Shown: positions 15,666-24,600, numbered from the stretch's first letter. The stretch: 64,000 nt of DNA from an uncultured Flavobacteriales bacterium (GCA_937973555.1 CALJKL010000030.1:27163-91162), one strand, 5' to 3'. Made by a program: numbers and translations. The notes: generated by a model from the sequence alone, not told the origin.

Positions 15666-17414
15666 ATGAAAAAGAAATTAATTCTATTTGCAAGCATGTA
15701 TTATGCCTGCTTTTCAGCACAGCAAAACAAAGTAGGTATCAATACAGATAACCCGAGTGCAACACTAGATATTGTATCAAAAGCAAACACTAGTGCTACT
15801 AAAGCTCTAAAAATCAGCAACTCTAGTAACACCGAAATGGTAACCGTAAGAGACAACGGCCAAGTGGGTATTAACCAAGCTACTCCAGAAACCGATGCCC
15901 TTTTGGAATTAAAATCTACCAACAAATCCCTATTGCTTACCCGTGTCACCAATGCCACAGATGTAGCTACCCCTGTTAATGGGATGATGGTATATGATAT
16001 TACCCAAAAATGTGTTAGAGCATATGAAAATGCAGCTTGGTCTGGCTGTTTAAGTGCAGGCGGAAGCACCGTGACTAACCCTCCTACATATGGTAGCGAA
16101 CGTACCCCGTGCAGTGGGCTGGCAGATGTTAGAGATTTTAGTTTTTCTAATAACGCCATTAAATCTTATGCTTATCCTATGTTTATTTCTGGCGATGGCT
16201 ATATATATGGTGGATGGATGCAAGATCTTTATGGAATGACGGGCTTAGGAACTACATATACCGGTGATGTTTCTACCACCTATAATTACTCCGCTACTGA
16301 TATGTTTTCTGCTTACCCTGCAGCCAATATTCTTAAAAATCTACCCAATGCCAAATGGAAACGCATTATGGGAACTTCTGGTTTAGGAAATTATATGTAT
16401 GGCATCACTGAGGATGGAAAAATGTATGTTTGGGGAACTGCTAGTTATGGAACTGCCAATGCACCATTGTCTGGAACTATAGCCGTTTTTAACAATAGAA
16501 CTCAAGCAGAAACACCTAGAGAGATAGTTAACCCAGATGGCAATCAGTGGAAAGAATTTTATACAACAAGTGAATACATGTTCGCAGTAGACCATACCGG
16601 TAAATGGTGGTCTTGGGGAGGGAGAACTACAGCAGTATATAATGCTATAAGTTTTGCATATTCTCCAGTAGCTACCCTTTCTTATTATTTAACACCTAGG
16701 GCAGCCGCAGCCTTAATCCCTGCTCCCAAATATGACTCAAACATAGAAGAGACTTTTGCAGCAATGCAAGGAAATAGTGCTGTAAGTTTTGTCTATATAG
16801 GAACCGATAATAAATTATATACCTATGGGGAAAATGTAGGCGTTAATGCGGGGGCTTTGGTAAATACGCCTCAACAGATCACCATGCCAACAGGCGTAAC
16901 GCCAATAAAAGTTTTGGCAATTTTTCAATTGTCTAATTTTTTAATCTTGGGAGACAATGGTATTATATATAGAGTAGGAAATGGAGGAGGATCTATTCCT
17001 GCAACAGGTTTTACAGCAGTTGCTTTAACTACCAACACTTATAATTTTAAAGATTTCATGATTGGCTATAACAACGTCAATATTCTTGGGGTTCCTAAAA
17101 ATGGGGGTGATATGGTAAAATTAAATTACAGCTACAATGCTAGTGGTTTTACTTTATCAACTACAACAACTTTGCTAGGAACTGGTCGTTTAAATCCTGT
17201 AAAATTATGGACCGATACAAGTGAAAATCTCCTTATTAAAGACGGAACTTCTGGGAATACCTATATCTACAGATGGTCTCAACTTACAGGTACATCATGG
17301 CCTATGAAATCTATTGGATTTTCTATGACAGGTACAGCAGATACAAATTACGATCCCAATAATACTGCTTTAAATGCTTTAGGGCCATTTAAATTAATTA
17401 ATTGTCAAAACTAA
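15666..17414 (+). CDS. Secreted protein with N-terminal adhesin-like module and RCC1-like repeats
   Basis: A 582-residue exported protein with a signal peptide (about residues 1-18). Residues ~22-135 form a module with two VGIN repeats, ALLELKSTNK and a closing AYENAAWSGCLS, typical of Bacteroidetes surface or tail-fibre-like proteins. The rest contains spaced repeats of the form MYGITEDGKMYVWG, MFAVDHTGKWWSWG and VYIGTDNKLYTYG, resembling RCC1 beta-propeller blades. No type IX C-terminal sorting domain or lipobox is seen. The neighbour 20 bp downstream repeats only the N-terminal module. Binding partner unknown; adhesion or cell-surface recognition is an inference. Confidence 0.75.
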   Translation: MKKKLILFASMYYACFSAQQNKVGINTDNPSATLDIVSKANTSATKALKISNSSNTEMVTVRDNGQVGINQATPETDALLELKSTNKSLLLTRVTNATDVATPVNGMMVYDITQKCVRAYENAAWSGCLSAGGSTVTNPPTYGSERTPCSGLADVRDFSFSNNAIKSYAYPMFISGDGYIYGGWMQDLYGMTGLGTTYTGDVSTTYNYSATDMFSAYPAANILKNLPNAKWKRIMGTSGLGNYMYGITEDGKMYVWGTASYGTANAPLSGTIAVFNNRTQAETPREIVNPDGNQWKEFYTTSEYMFAVDHTGKWWSWGGRTTAVYNAISFAYSPVATLSYYLTPRAAAALIPAPKYDSNIEETFAAMQGNSAVSFVYIGTDNKLYTYGENVGVNAGALVNTPQQITMPTGVTPIKVLAIFQLSNFLILGDNGIIYRVGNGGGSIPATGFTAVALTTNTYNFKDFMIGYNNVNILGVPKNGGDMVKLNYSYNASGFTLSTTTTLLGTGRLNPVKLWTDTSENLLIKDGTSGNTYIYRWSQLTGTSWPMKSIGFSMTGTADTNYDPNNTALNALGPFKLINCQN

Positions 17415-17434
17415 ATTCATAATTAAAACGAGAA

Positions 17435-17827
17435 ATGATGAAAAAAATATTTTTGTTTACCATTATGATAGTAATGGCTTCCTTTTGCAAAGCACAGGTA
17501 GGCATTGGTACTGCTACCCCAGCAGCAACATTGGATGTAGTTTCTAAAGACAATACCGCTGCTACAAAAGCCTTAGAAATCAATAATTCTAGTGCTGTAG
17601 AGATGGTAACCGTTACCAACAATGGCAATGTAGGAATCAATGCTCCAGTTCCAGAAACAGATGCACTTTTAGAGTTAAAATCAACCAACAAAGCATTGCT
17701 CATTACCAGGGTGGCCAATACCAGTTCTATTGCAAACCCTCTAAATGGAATGATATTGTATGACAACTCCAGCAACTGCGTGAAGGCCTATGAAAATAGT
17801 GCCTGGTCTGGCTGCCTAAGCAATTAA
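17435..17827 (+). CDS. Short secreted paralogue of the upstream adhesin-like module
   Basis: A 130-residue protein: signal peptide (about residues 1-21) followed by one copy of the module seen at the start of the upstream 582-residue protein. About 74 of 108 aligned residues are identical, including VGI-x-T-x-x-P, ALLELKSTNK and the ending AWSGCLS, after which this protein stops. It may be a tandem duplicate that lost, or never had, the repeat domain. The start could be either of two adjacent ATGs (17435 or 17438). Likely co-transcribed with the upstream gene. Confidence 0.75.
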   Translation: MMKKIFLFTIMIVMASFCKAQVGIGTATPAATLDVVSKDNTAATKALEINNSSAVEMVTVTNNGNVGINAPVPETDALLELKSTNKALLITRVANTSSIANPLNGMILYDNSSNCVKAYENSAWSGCLSN

Positions 17828-17845
17828 GATTAAAATACTTCAAAT

Positions 17846-17880
17846 AAAAAAAGTTATCTCAATTGAGATAACTTTTTTTT
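17846..17880 (+). terminator. Terminator of the secreted-paralogue pair
   Basis: A 15-bp stem (AAAAAAAGTTATCTC and its complement) with loop AATT and a long T tract. Confidence 0.9.
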
Positions 17881-17907
17881 GGAGGAGGTTTTTCATTATT
17901 CAGATAC

Positions 17908-18007
17908 GTTTCCATAAAATTATGGAAACATTCAAAGTATTGACTTTCAGTCGTTAAATAAAATTATTGCGTGAGAAATGATAGTTTTCAACAAATTCAT
18001 TGAAAAC
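17908..18007. repeat. Two short inverted repeats in the spacer before the ASCH cassette
   Basis: GTTTCCATA / TATGGAAAC (17908-17929) and GTTTTCAA / TTGAAAAC (17984-18007). Neither has a following T run, so they do not look like terminators. The rest of the 17881-18068 spacer is featureless AT-rich sequence. Confidence 0.5.
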
Positions 18008-18068
18008 GCATAAGATAAATATAGTGTATTTTAAATGATTAGTTAATATCAAAATACTACTTATAAAA

Positions 18069-18794
18069 TTAATCAAAAGGCAGTTCTATAACAATACCTT
18101 TTTTCTTCATTTCTTCTACTTCTTTTAAAAAGGCCCTTTCTTCATCGTCTTGTGGCTTTCGGCTACCCGCAATTAAATAGCTAAATCGAGTATATGGACT
18201 TTCAAAGCTTTCTTTAGGGTCGTTATGTTCTTTTATTTCAACTTCTATACCATCAATGATAATAATTTCTGGTTTTTCTTTTTCAATATTAGTCATTTCT
18301 TTTTTTATTTTTTTCAAAACCGCACCCTTTCTAATTTTTGCCTTTTCAAGCTGGGTTTTAATCACTTTCTTCTTTCTTGGGGCTCTTGGTTGTAAATTTT
18401 CAGAAACAGTTCTTTTAGGGGCATTCGTTCTATCAAAATTCTCTCGACTTATGATATCGCCTAAGTATATCTCAAAACCCTCTCTATTAAAGTATTTAAT
18501 ATCTACTACTTCAACTGTCATTCGTCTAGCACCTGGGTTATAACCCTCTTGAAGTACTACAGTTTTATAATTTTTTAAACCGGTAATTTTACCTTCTTTG
18601 TCTTTTGCACATAATCTAGAAATATAGAATGCTGTATCATCACGATATTCTACAGTTTTATTACCGCTTTCAATTTCATCAAACCATACTTTTTGCATAA
18701 CCAAAAACAACGGCTTCGGCTGTTCATTTAACTCAACAGGCAAAGATTGATCTGCTATCTTTACCTTTTTTCTGATATTATGCGGCCTTTTCAT
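18069..18794 (-). CDS. ASCH domain-containing protein, phage-like
   Basis: A 241-residue protein. Residues ~28-115 contain an ASCH-like RNA/ligand-binding fold: LFLVMQKVWFDEIESGNK, the signature G-x-K-x-x-E-x-R (GNKTVEYR), VVLQEGYNPGARRM and YLGDII. A Lys-rich linker (RAPRKKKVIKTQLEKAKI) and an acidic C-terminal region follow. ASCH proteins of this kind are common in phages and mobile elements of Bacteroidetes. The gene overlaps the upstream small ORF by ATGA, which indicates coupling. It lies downstream of the tRNA-Cys 3' end, a usual integration site, but no integrase is present. Confidence 0.72.
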   Translation of the reverse strand: MKRPHNIRKKVKIADQSLPVELNEQPKPLFLVMQKVWFDEIESGNKTVEYRDDTAFYISRLCAKDKEGKITGLKNYKTVVLQEGYNPGARRMTVEVVDIKYFNREGFEIYLGDIISRENFDRTNAPKRTVSENLQPRAPRKKKVIKTQLEKAKIRKGAVLKKIKKEMTNIEKEKPEIIIIDGIEVEIKEHNDPKESFESPYTRFSYLIAGSRKPQDDEERAFLKEVEEMKKKGIVIELPFD

Positions 18795-18976
18795 TTTAAA
18801 CCAATTCTGAATTTTGCTCTAACTCTTTTCTCAAAATCAGAAGACGACTTATTCTCTATGCCCTCTCTATATGATTTTTGAAGAAGTGTTTTTTCAAGTG
18901 CTATCTGTTCATATACTTTATCAAGTTCATTAAGCAATTTTTGTTTTCTTTGAATTAATTTTTCAAGGTTATTCAC
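18791..18976 (-). CDS. Small coiled-coil protein, phage-like
   Basis: A 61-residue, highly charged, mostly helical protein with heptad-like Leu spacing (LEKLIQRKQKLLNELDKVYE). It is not recognised. It starts with GTG at 18976 and its TGA overlaps the ASCH gene's ATG by 4 bp, the tight coupling typical of phage operons. It may be a short accessory or regulatory protein of the same element. Confidence 0.5.
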   Translation of the reverse strand: MNNLEKLIQRKQKLLNELDKVYEQIALEKTLLQKSYREGIENKSSSDFEKRVRAKFRIGLK

Positions 18977-19073
18977 TTTTTTAGTTTTTACTAATATACA
19001 AAAAATTACTCAAAATATCTATAATTCATAACGCTTAATAACAAATAGAAATAACTTGTAGTTTTAGATAATG

Positions 19074-19093
19074 TTGACACAAATATTGACACA
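19074..19093. repeat. Direct repeat of TTGACACA
   Basis: TTGACACA occurs at 19074-19081 and again at 19086-19093, between the phage-like cassette and the tRNA-Cys terminator. It may be a protein-binding or attachment-core remnant. Confidence 0.35.
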
Positions 19094-19103
19094 CTAATAA
19101 AAC

Positions 19104-19142
19104 AAAAAACCCTAATCTATTGATAATTAATAGCTTAGGGTT
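19104..19142 (-). terminator. Terminator of tRNA-Cys
   Basis: AACCCTAATCTATT pairs with AATAGCTTAGGGTT with one mismatch. On the minus strand a six-T run follows, just past the tRNA 3' end. Confidence 0.85.
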
Positions 19143-19150
19143 CTAAATTG

Positions 19151-19221
19151 AGGTACCTAGCGGATTCGAACCGCTGTAGATGGTGTTGCAGACCACTGCC
19201 TAGCCGCTCGGCCAAAGTACC
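19151..19221 (-). tRNA. tRNA-Cys (anticodon GCA)
   Basis: A complete 71-nt cloverleaf: 7-bp acceptor stem (GGTACTT / AGGTACC), T-loop GGTTCGAATCC, anticodon loop CTGCAAC giving GCA, discriminator U. CCA is not encoded. It lies downstream of folB and may also have its own -7 box. Confidence 0.95.
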
Positions 19222-19235
19222 ATTCTTTCGGATTG

Positions 19236-19243
19236 CAAATATA
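19236..19243 (-). promoter_or_regulatory. Promoter -7 box of tRNA-Cys
   Basis: TATATTTG on the minus strand, 14 nt before the mature 5' end. Confidence 0.6.
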
Positions 19244-19275
19244 GGAGATTTTTTAGGTTTTTAAAAATTTTGAAA

Positions 19276-19638
19276 TCAATTTTTAAAATTTTTATATAAT
19301 TCTATACTTACACCATCCATCTCTCCTTTCATAGGTGGATTGGTTTTGGTAATTTTTACTTTCACTTCAGTAACTTGAGGAAATTTTTCTGACACTTTTT
19401 GGATGATTCTTCCTGCAATATGCTCCAACAACTCTGATGGGATTTTCATTTCATCATGAATAATTTCATTGATTTCTGCATAATTGATGGTATCCTTCAA
19501 ATTGTCTGATGCCGCAGCTTTCCATAAATCCGTTTCTATTTCTGCATTGACAATATAATACGTTCCCAATATTTTTTCCTCAGGCAAAACCCCATGAAAA
19601 GCATAGATTTTGATATTTTCTAATAAAATTTTAGACAT
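19276..19638 (-). CDS. folB: Dihydroneopterin aldolase
   Basis: A 120-residue enzyme of folate synthesis that cleaves 7,8-dihydroneopterin to 6-hydroxymethyl-dihydropterin and glycolaldehyde. It has the family start ILLENIKIYAFHGVLPEEK, the conserved NYAEI near residue 69, and the C-terminal VKITKTNPPM with its catalytic Lys. Length is standard for the octameric enzyme. It lies 51 bp after thrC on the same strand with no terminator between, so it may be read through from the thr operon. Confidence 0.95.
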   Translation of the reverse strand: MSKILLENIKIYAFHGVLPEEKILGTYYIVNAEIETDLWKAAASDNLKDTINYAEINEIIHDEMKIPSELLEHIAGRIIQKVSEKFPQVTEVKVKITKTNPPMKGEMDGVSIELYKNFKN

Positions 19639-19689
19639 GGCAAAAAATTATGCAACAAAGAAAACCATTTTTCAGGAAAAACAAAAGTC

Positions 19690-20988
19690 TTAATGACTCA
19701 GTAAGAAAGTTTTGAGTGCATCAAAATGAGAAGTGATTTCTGTTGTTACTTTTTCTTGCTTCATCAATTCAGCCAAACTTTCAGGTATTTCGGGACATTT
19801 TCCGGTTGCTTTCTCTATCGCTTCAGGAAATTTTACGGGATGCGCCGTTTCCAAAAAGAAGCCTTTGCCGCCATTCTCTGCCAAATATTTTTCTAATCCC
19901 CAATATGCCACGGCACCATGAGGGTCTAAAGTATATCCATCTTCTACTTCCACTCTTTTGATGGTTTCCAGTGTCTCTCCATCGGTTACGGTATATCCTG
20001 AAAGCATCTCTTTCACTTGATTATATTCTTGTTGAAACAATTCCAAAACCCTCACAAAATTACTTGGATCTCCCACATCCATGGCATTAGAAAGCGTAGA
20101 AATCGTTTCTTTGGGATGTAGTTTTTGCGTTTTGAGATATTTTGGTACTACATCATTTACATTACATGCTGCAATGAAATGCTCTACTAGCAATCCTCTT
20201 TGAAATGCTAAAATTCCGGCACAGATATTTCCAAAATTACCGCTCGGCACACAGATAACAGGTTTTTGTTTTTCAGTTTTCAACCATTGCTTCAATGCCA
20301 AAACATAATAGATCTGCTGAGGCAGCCAACGGGCAATATTGATAGAATTAGCCGACGTTAACAACAGTTTTTTATTGACTTCCTTATCCGAAAAAGCCTC
20401 CTTCACCAATCGCTGACAATCATCAAAACTGCCATCCACTTCCAAAGCATGAATATTTTTTCCGAGCGCAGTCAACTGTTTTTCCTGCACCGGACTCACT
20501 CTGTTTTTAGGATACAAAATCACCACTTCCACTCCTTCTAAGCCATAAAAACCATTCGCCACCGCACCTCCAGTATCTCCGGAAGTCGCCACCAAAACCG
20601 TCACGTTACGGGTTTCATCTTTCAGGAAGTAGCTTAAACTACGGCTCATGAACCTGGCACCCACATCTTTGAACGCCAACGTAGGCCCATGGAACAATTC
20701 TAAAACAGAAATATTATCATTCACCTTTTTTATAGGAATTTCAAAACTGATGGTTTCTGTGCAGATTTTCCTTAAAATCTCTTCCGGCATTTCATCCCCG
20801 ATGAAATCTTTCATGCATTGATATGCAATTTCATCATCTGAAAGATTCGTTAGATTTTCTAAAAATTCCGGACTAAAAGCCGGTACTTTTTCTGGGAAGA
20901 AAAGACCTTTATTCTTTCCCTGCCCTTTAATTGTAGCCTCCTTGAAGCTTATTTTCTCTTCTTTATGTTTTAAATTGTAAAAATTCAT
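19690..20988 (-). CDS. thrC: Threonine synthase
   Basis: A 432-residue PLP enzyme that converts O-phospho-L-homoserine to L-threonine, the last step of the pathway. Motifs: FHGPTLAFKDVGARF with the Schiff-base Lys near residue 107, LVATSGDTGGAVANGFYG near residues 132-149, SANSINIARWLPQ and SGNFGNICAGI. The length and N-terminus fit the E. coli/yeast-type enzyme. It is third in thrA-thrB-thrC, 39 bp after thrB. Confidence 0.97.
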   Translation of the reverse strand: MNFYNLKHKEEKISFKEATIKGQGKNKGLFFPEKVPAFSPEFLENLTNLSDDEIAYQCMKDFIGDEMPEEILRKICTETISFEIPIKKVNDNISVLELFHGPTLAFKDVGARFMSRSLSYFLKDETRNVTVLVATSGDTGGAVANGFYGLEGVEVVILYPKNRVSPVQEKQLTALGKNIHALEVDGSFDDCQRLVKEAFSDKEVNKKLLLTSANSINIARWLPQQIYYVLALKQWLKTEKQKPVICVPSGNFGNICAGILAFQRGLLVEHFIAACNVNDVVPKYLKTQKLHPKETISTLSNAMDVGDPSNFVRVLELFQQEYNQVKEMLSGYTVTDGETLETIKRVEVEDGYTLDPHGAVAYWGLEKYLAENGGKGFFLETAHPVKFPEAIEKATGKCPEIPESLAELMKQEKVTTEITSHFDALKTFLLSH

Positions 20989-21027
20989 ATTAATTTGAAT
21001 GATGTCGTTCCACTCAGAACGAGAGTG

Positions 21028-21951
21028 TTAATCTATTATTTTAATCCCTTTATCATTGATTTTTGAAACATAGGCATAACTTTCTATGTGTATGGATGCG
21101 TATGTATTCTGCATCATTTCTGAGACACTTTCTGCAATTTGCTTGGTTTCACAAAGCATAAAAACAGAAGGTCCAGACCCCGAAATTCCGCCTCCTAACG
21201 AACCCAATTCTAAACTTTTTTGTTTTACCTCATAGAATTTAGGAATCAGAATACTTCTTACTGGTTCCACCAAAACATCCTCCAAACTTCTTGAAATCAA
21301 AGCATTATCATTTTTCAGAATTCCAGCTACTAAACCGGCTACATTTCCCCATTGCTGTACTGCATCTTTCATGTGGATATTCTTCTTAAGTATTTGTCTG
21401 GCATCAGAAGTTTTCACTTCCACTTGAGGATGCACCGCTGCCACATACAAATCCGGCGAGGAAAGCGGAATAATATCTATCGGCTCAGAGGATTTCACCA
21501 AAGTAATCCCTCCAAAAAGACAAGGCGCAATATTGTCGGCATGACGCGAACCTGAGGCCAATTCTTCACCATACATTGCATAATGCACCAATTCTTCTTT
21601 GGTAAATACATTCCCCAACAGTTTATTGGCTCCAAAAGCCGCTCCTGCAGCACTTGCTGCACTAGATCCCAAGCCGCTTCCAGGTTTTATTTTTTTGTTA
21701 ATAATTACCTCAAAACCAATGGCTTGATTTTTAAATTTTTCCATTAACTTCAAAAGCACTACTCCTGCCACATTTTTTTCTGGCTCATTAGGGAGATTGA
21801 AATCATCTTCATGATGAATGATGAGTTTTCTCTCTTCCAATAATGTCAATTCCATTTCATCAAATGGCTCATTAATCGCCATGCCAAGGATATCAAAACC
21901 ACACACCAAATTGGCCACTGTAGCTGGCACTTGTAATTTAATTTTTTTCAT
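21028..21951 (-). CDS. thrB: Homoserine kinase
   Basis: A 307-residue GHMP-family kinase that phosphorylates L-homoserine with ATP. The ATP-binding GHMP motif PGSGLGSSAASAAGAA is at about residues 91-106, and the C-terminal GGGISGSGPSVFML motif near 255-268. It begins directly at the family's KIKLQVPATVANLVCGFD. It lies 9 bp after thrA, within the thr operon and under the same leader. Confidence 0.97.
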   Translation of the reverse strand: MKKIKLQVPATVANLVCGFDILGMAINEPFDEMELTLLEERKLIIHHEDDFNLPNEPEKNVAGVVLLKLMEKFKNQAIGFEVIINKKIKPGSGLGSSAASAAGAAFGANKLLGNVFTKEELVHYAMYGEELASGSRHADNIAPCLFGGITLVKSSEPIDIIPLSSPDLYVAAVHPQVEVKTSDARQILKKNIHMKDAVQQWGNVAGLVAGILKNDNALISRSLEDVLVEPVRSILIPKFYEVKQKSLELGSLGGGISGSGPSVFMLCETKQIAESVSEMMQNTYASIHIESYAYVSKINDKGIKIID

Positions 21952-21960
21952 AAATCTCTT

Positions 21961-24396
21961 TTAAACCGAACGAACAATATCTGCAAAAACCCCACTTGCA
22001 GTAACCTCAGCACCGGCACCGGCACCTTTTACTACCAATGGCTGCTCAAAATATCTCAGCGTTTTGAAAATTACAATATTGTCTTTGCCATAAAGGTGAT
22101 ACAAATCACTTTCAGGAGCTATTTTTTGTAAGCTTACTTTAGCTTTTCCTTCACTAAAATATGCTACATATTTTAAAATTTTACCTTCCCTTTTGGCTTC
22201 ATCAAACAATTTTTTAAAGTGGATTTCGTATTGCGACATCGTTTGATAAAAATCTTCTACGCTGCCTTCCATGCATTTCGCAGGAAGAAATGCCTCGTTT
22301 TCTATTTCATCAAACTGCAAGTGATAGCCTGCTTCACGCGCCAAGATCAAGATTTTTCTTGCCACGTCCGTTCCTGCCAAATCTAATCTTGGATCAGGCT
22401 CTGTAAACCCTTCTTTCTGTGCCTGTCTCACGACCTCTGAAAACGTTTTTTTGCCATCATAGTTATTGAAGACATAATTCAAAGTACCACTCAAAACCGC
22501 TTGGATGGAAGTGATTTTATCACCGCTTCTTATCAAATCATTGATGGTACCAATAATCGGCAAACCTGCCCCCACATTGGTTTCAAAGAAAAACTTGCTG
22601 CTATGGTCTTTTGCCAAATTTTTTAGTTTTTGATAATTTTTGAAGTCAGAGGCAGCTGCTATCTTGTTACACGCCACTACACTGATGCTCTTTTTCAACA
22701 AATCTTCATAGATGTCCACCACTTTTGCATTCGCGGTAACGTCTACAAAAACAGAGTTTCTCAAATTTCTTTTGATAATTTCTTCCGCAAATTTATGAGG
22801 TGAGGAACTTTCGCCATTCTGCAATAATTTCAGATAATCTTCTTCGATTCCTTCATCGTTGAAAACCATTTTGGTGCTATTCGCTAACCCTGCAATCCGA
22901 AGATTCATCAATAAATTTTCCTTCAAATACTGATTCTGACTGTAGATCTGCTGCATCAGTTTAGATCCTACATTTCCCACACCACAGATGTAAAGATGTA
23001 CCTGTCTTATCTCTGATTCAAAGAATTCTTCATGCAAAACATTCACCGCTTTTTTTACATCATTTTCGGAAATTACCACACTGATATTTTTCTCCGAAGA
23101 GCCCTGTGCAATGGCTCTTACATTGATGCCATTATTCCCTAAACTTCCAAAAAGTTTGGCACTTACCCCACTTCTGCTCTTCATATTTTCACCTACCAAA
23201 GCAATGATGGCCAAAGATTTTTCTATTTTTACCGGATCTATTTTATGAAGTTTCAAATCATCTTCAAATGCCACTCTGATGCCTTTTTCTGCTCTTTCCA
23301 CATCACTTTCACTGATGGCCACCGTGATGGAATGCTCCGAAGAACTTTGGGTAATGAGGATTACATTTACCTTTTCCTGGCTAAGACATTGAAATAGTTT
23401 GGCAGAAACCCCAGGAATACCAATCATTCCGCTGCCTTCTAATGTCAGCAATGCTACTTTACTCAGGTTAGAAATACCTACCGCTACACTGCTGCTTTCC
23501 GTTTTGTTTTGAGAAATCAACGTCCCGAAATCATCTGCTGCAAAAGTATTTTTAATCCATAAATCGATATTCTTATCCATCACCGGCTGAATAGTAGGCG
23601 GATAGATTACTTTTGCTCCAAAATGAGAAAGCTCCATCGCTTCTTGATAAGAAATTTCCTGAATCCCCTTAGCGTTGGATACCAAACGGGGGTCTGCCGT
23701 CATCATGCCGCTTACATCTGTCCAAATATGCAATTCCTTGGCGTTTACCGCCGCCGCAATAATAGAAGCCGTATAATCTGAACCCCCTCTTCCCAAAGTG
23801 GTAACCTCGCCCTCTTCATTAGAAGCAATGAAACCCGGAACCACAATCACTTTGTGAGGATTTTTAGAAAAATATGCTTTCAGTTCTGCATTGGTTTTTT
23901 CAAAATTGACCTTTGCATCCGTAAAATTGCTGTTGGTTTTTATAAACACTCTACTGTCTACCCAAGCGCAATCCAAACCGTCATTTTTTAGTTTGGCAGC
24001 AATGATATTAGACGATAAAAATTCGCCATAAGAAGTTATTTTATCTTTAATTCTTGAAGTAAATTCGCCCAAAACAAATATGCCATGGCAAATATCTTCT
24101 ATATCATTGAAGTTCTTCTTCACAAAACTGAGCCAAGAACTCTGTTCGGAAATCGGCAATAGTTTTTTAACGAAATCCAAATGCTTTTCTTCAAGCGACT
24201 TAATAATTTCGGTATATTTTTCATTTTTGAGAGATGCTGATCTGGCTGCAGAAATGAGGCTATCCGTAACTTCAGACAAGGCAGAAACTACAACTACAAC
24301 TTTCTGGTTTTGAGATTCTCTTTTTACGATTTGTTCTACTAAAAGTATATTTTGGGCATTCGCCACAGAAGTTCCTCCAAATTTCAGGACTTTCAT
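21961..24396 (-). CDS. thrA: Bifunctional aspartate kinase / homoserine dehydrogenase
   Basis: An 811-residue fusion. The N-terminal aspartate kinase starts KVLKFGGTSVANAQN, with GRGGSDYTASI near residue 205. Two ACT regulatory domains follow (about residues 300-455). The C-terminal homoserine dehydrogenase has the NAD(P) site VGNVGSKL near residue 465 and the catalytic GLPIIGTINDLIRSGDK and PRLDLAGTDVARK segments. It catalyses the first and third steps from aspartate to threonine. It is first in the operon, behind a Thr/Ile-rich leader peptide. Threonine feedback through the ACT domains is expected for this family. Confidence 0.97.
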   Translation of the reverse strand: MKVLKFGGTSVANAQNILLVEQIVKRESQNQKVVVVVSALSEVTDSLISAARSASLKNEKYTEIIKSLEEKHLDFVKKLLPISEQSSWLSFVKKNFNDIEDICHGIFVLGEFTSRIKDKITSYGEFLSSNIIAAKLKNDGLDCAWVDSRVFIKTNSNFTDAKVNFEKTNAELKAYFSKNPHKVIVVPGFIASNEEGEVTTLGRGGSDYTASIIAAAVNAKELHIWTDVSGMMTADPRLVSNAKGIQEISYQEAMELSHFGAKVIYPPTIQPVMDKNIDLWIKNTFAADDFGTLISQNKTESSSVAVGISNLSKVALLTLEGSGMIGIPGVSAKLFQCLSQEKVNVILITQSSSEHSITVAISESDVERAEKGIRVAFEDDLKLHKIDPVKIEKSLAIIALVGENMKSRSGVSAKLFGSLGNNGINVRAIAQGSSEKNISVVISENDVKKAVNVLHEEFFESEIRQVHLYICGVGNVGSKLMQQIYSQNQYLKENLLMNLRIAGLANSTKMVFNDEGIEEDYLKLLQNGESSSPHKFAEEIIKRNLRNSVFVDVTANAKVVDIYEDLLKKSISVVACNKIAAASDFKNYQKLKNLAKDHSSKFFFETNVGAGLPIIGTINDLIRSGDKITSIQAVLSGTLNYVFNNYDGKKTFSEVVRQAQKEGFTEPDPRLDLAGTDVARKILILAREAGYHLQFDEIENEAFLPAKCMEGSVEDFYQTMSQYEIHFKKLFDEAKREGKILKYVAYFSEGKAKVSLQKIAPESDLYHLYGKDNIVIFKTLRYFEQPLVVKGAGAGAEVTASGVFADIVRSV

Positions 24397-24436
24397 ATGT
24401 GTATTTTTATAAAGATTTAAATAAAAGATTGATTTC

Positions 24437-24499
24437 GCTCTTTTCCAAAAAGAGCAATACAGCGTAGGTTGATATGTAAAAATGAACCCCTTAAGGGGT
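24437..24499 (-). promoter_or_regulatory. Candidate attenuator hairpins of the thr operon leader
   Basis: Read on the minus strand: ACCCC-TTAA-GGGGT (24486-24499) overlaps the leader-peptide stop. Its GGGGT arm can instead pair, through GGTT-x-AT, with AT-x-AACC about 20 nt further on. A later hairpin GCTCTTTT-TGG-AAAAGAGC (24437-24455) is followed by T-rich sequence. The alternative pairings look like an anti-terminator/terminator switch; the final U run is imperfect. Confidence 0.55.
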
Positions 24500-24589
24500 A
24501 ATAATAGTAATTGTAAGAATGCAAATTGCAGTAACCGAAATGTTAATTCCGGCAGTTGAAAAACACGATATGTTTTGCGATAAATTCAT
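24491..24589 (-). CDS. Thr/Ile-rich leader peptide of the thr operon
   Basis: A 32-codon ORF on the minus strand, ATG at 24589 and TAA at 24491-24493, about 95 bp upstream of thrA. Its second half is TAICILTITIITP, so 4 Thr and 5 Ile fall within the last 13 residues. Threonine-pathway operons in Gammaproteobacteria use such Thr/Ile runs (thrL) to sense charged tRNAs. A TACCTTTG -7 box lies 11 nt before the ATG, and hairpins follow the stop. Sequence and position strongly suggest ribosome-mediated attenuation; no homology to thrL is claimed. Confidence 0.75.
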   Translation of the reverse strand: MNLSQNISCFSTAGINISVTAICILTITIITP

Positions 24590-24600
24590 AATTTACCTTA

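Noticed and set aside
15701..16159. 152-residue minus-strand open frame inside the secreted repeat protein
   Set aside because: It is antisense to a gene with clear signal peptide and repeats; its sequence has no recognisable domain and arises from the repetitive coding strand.
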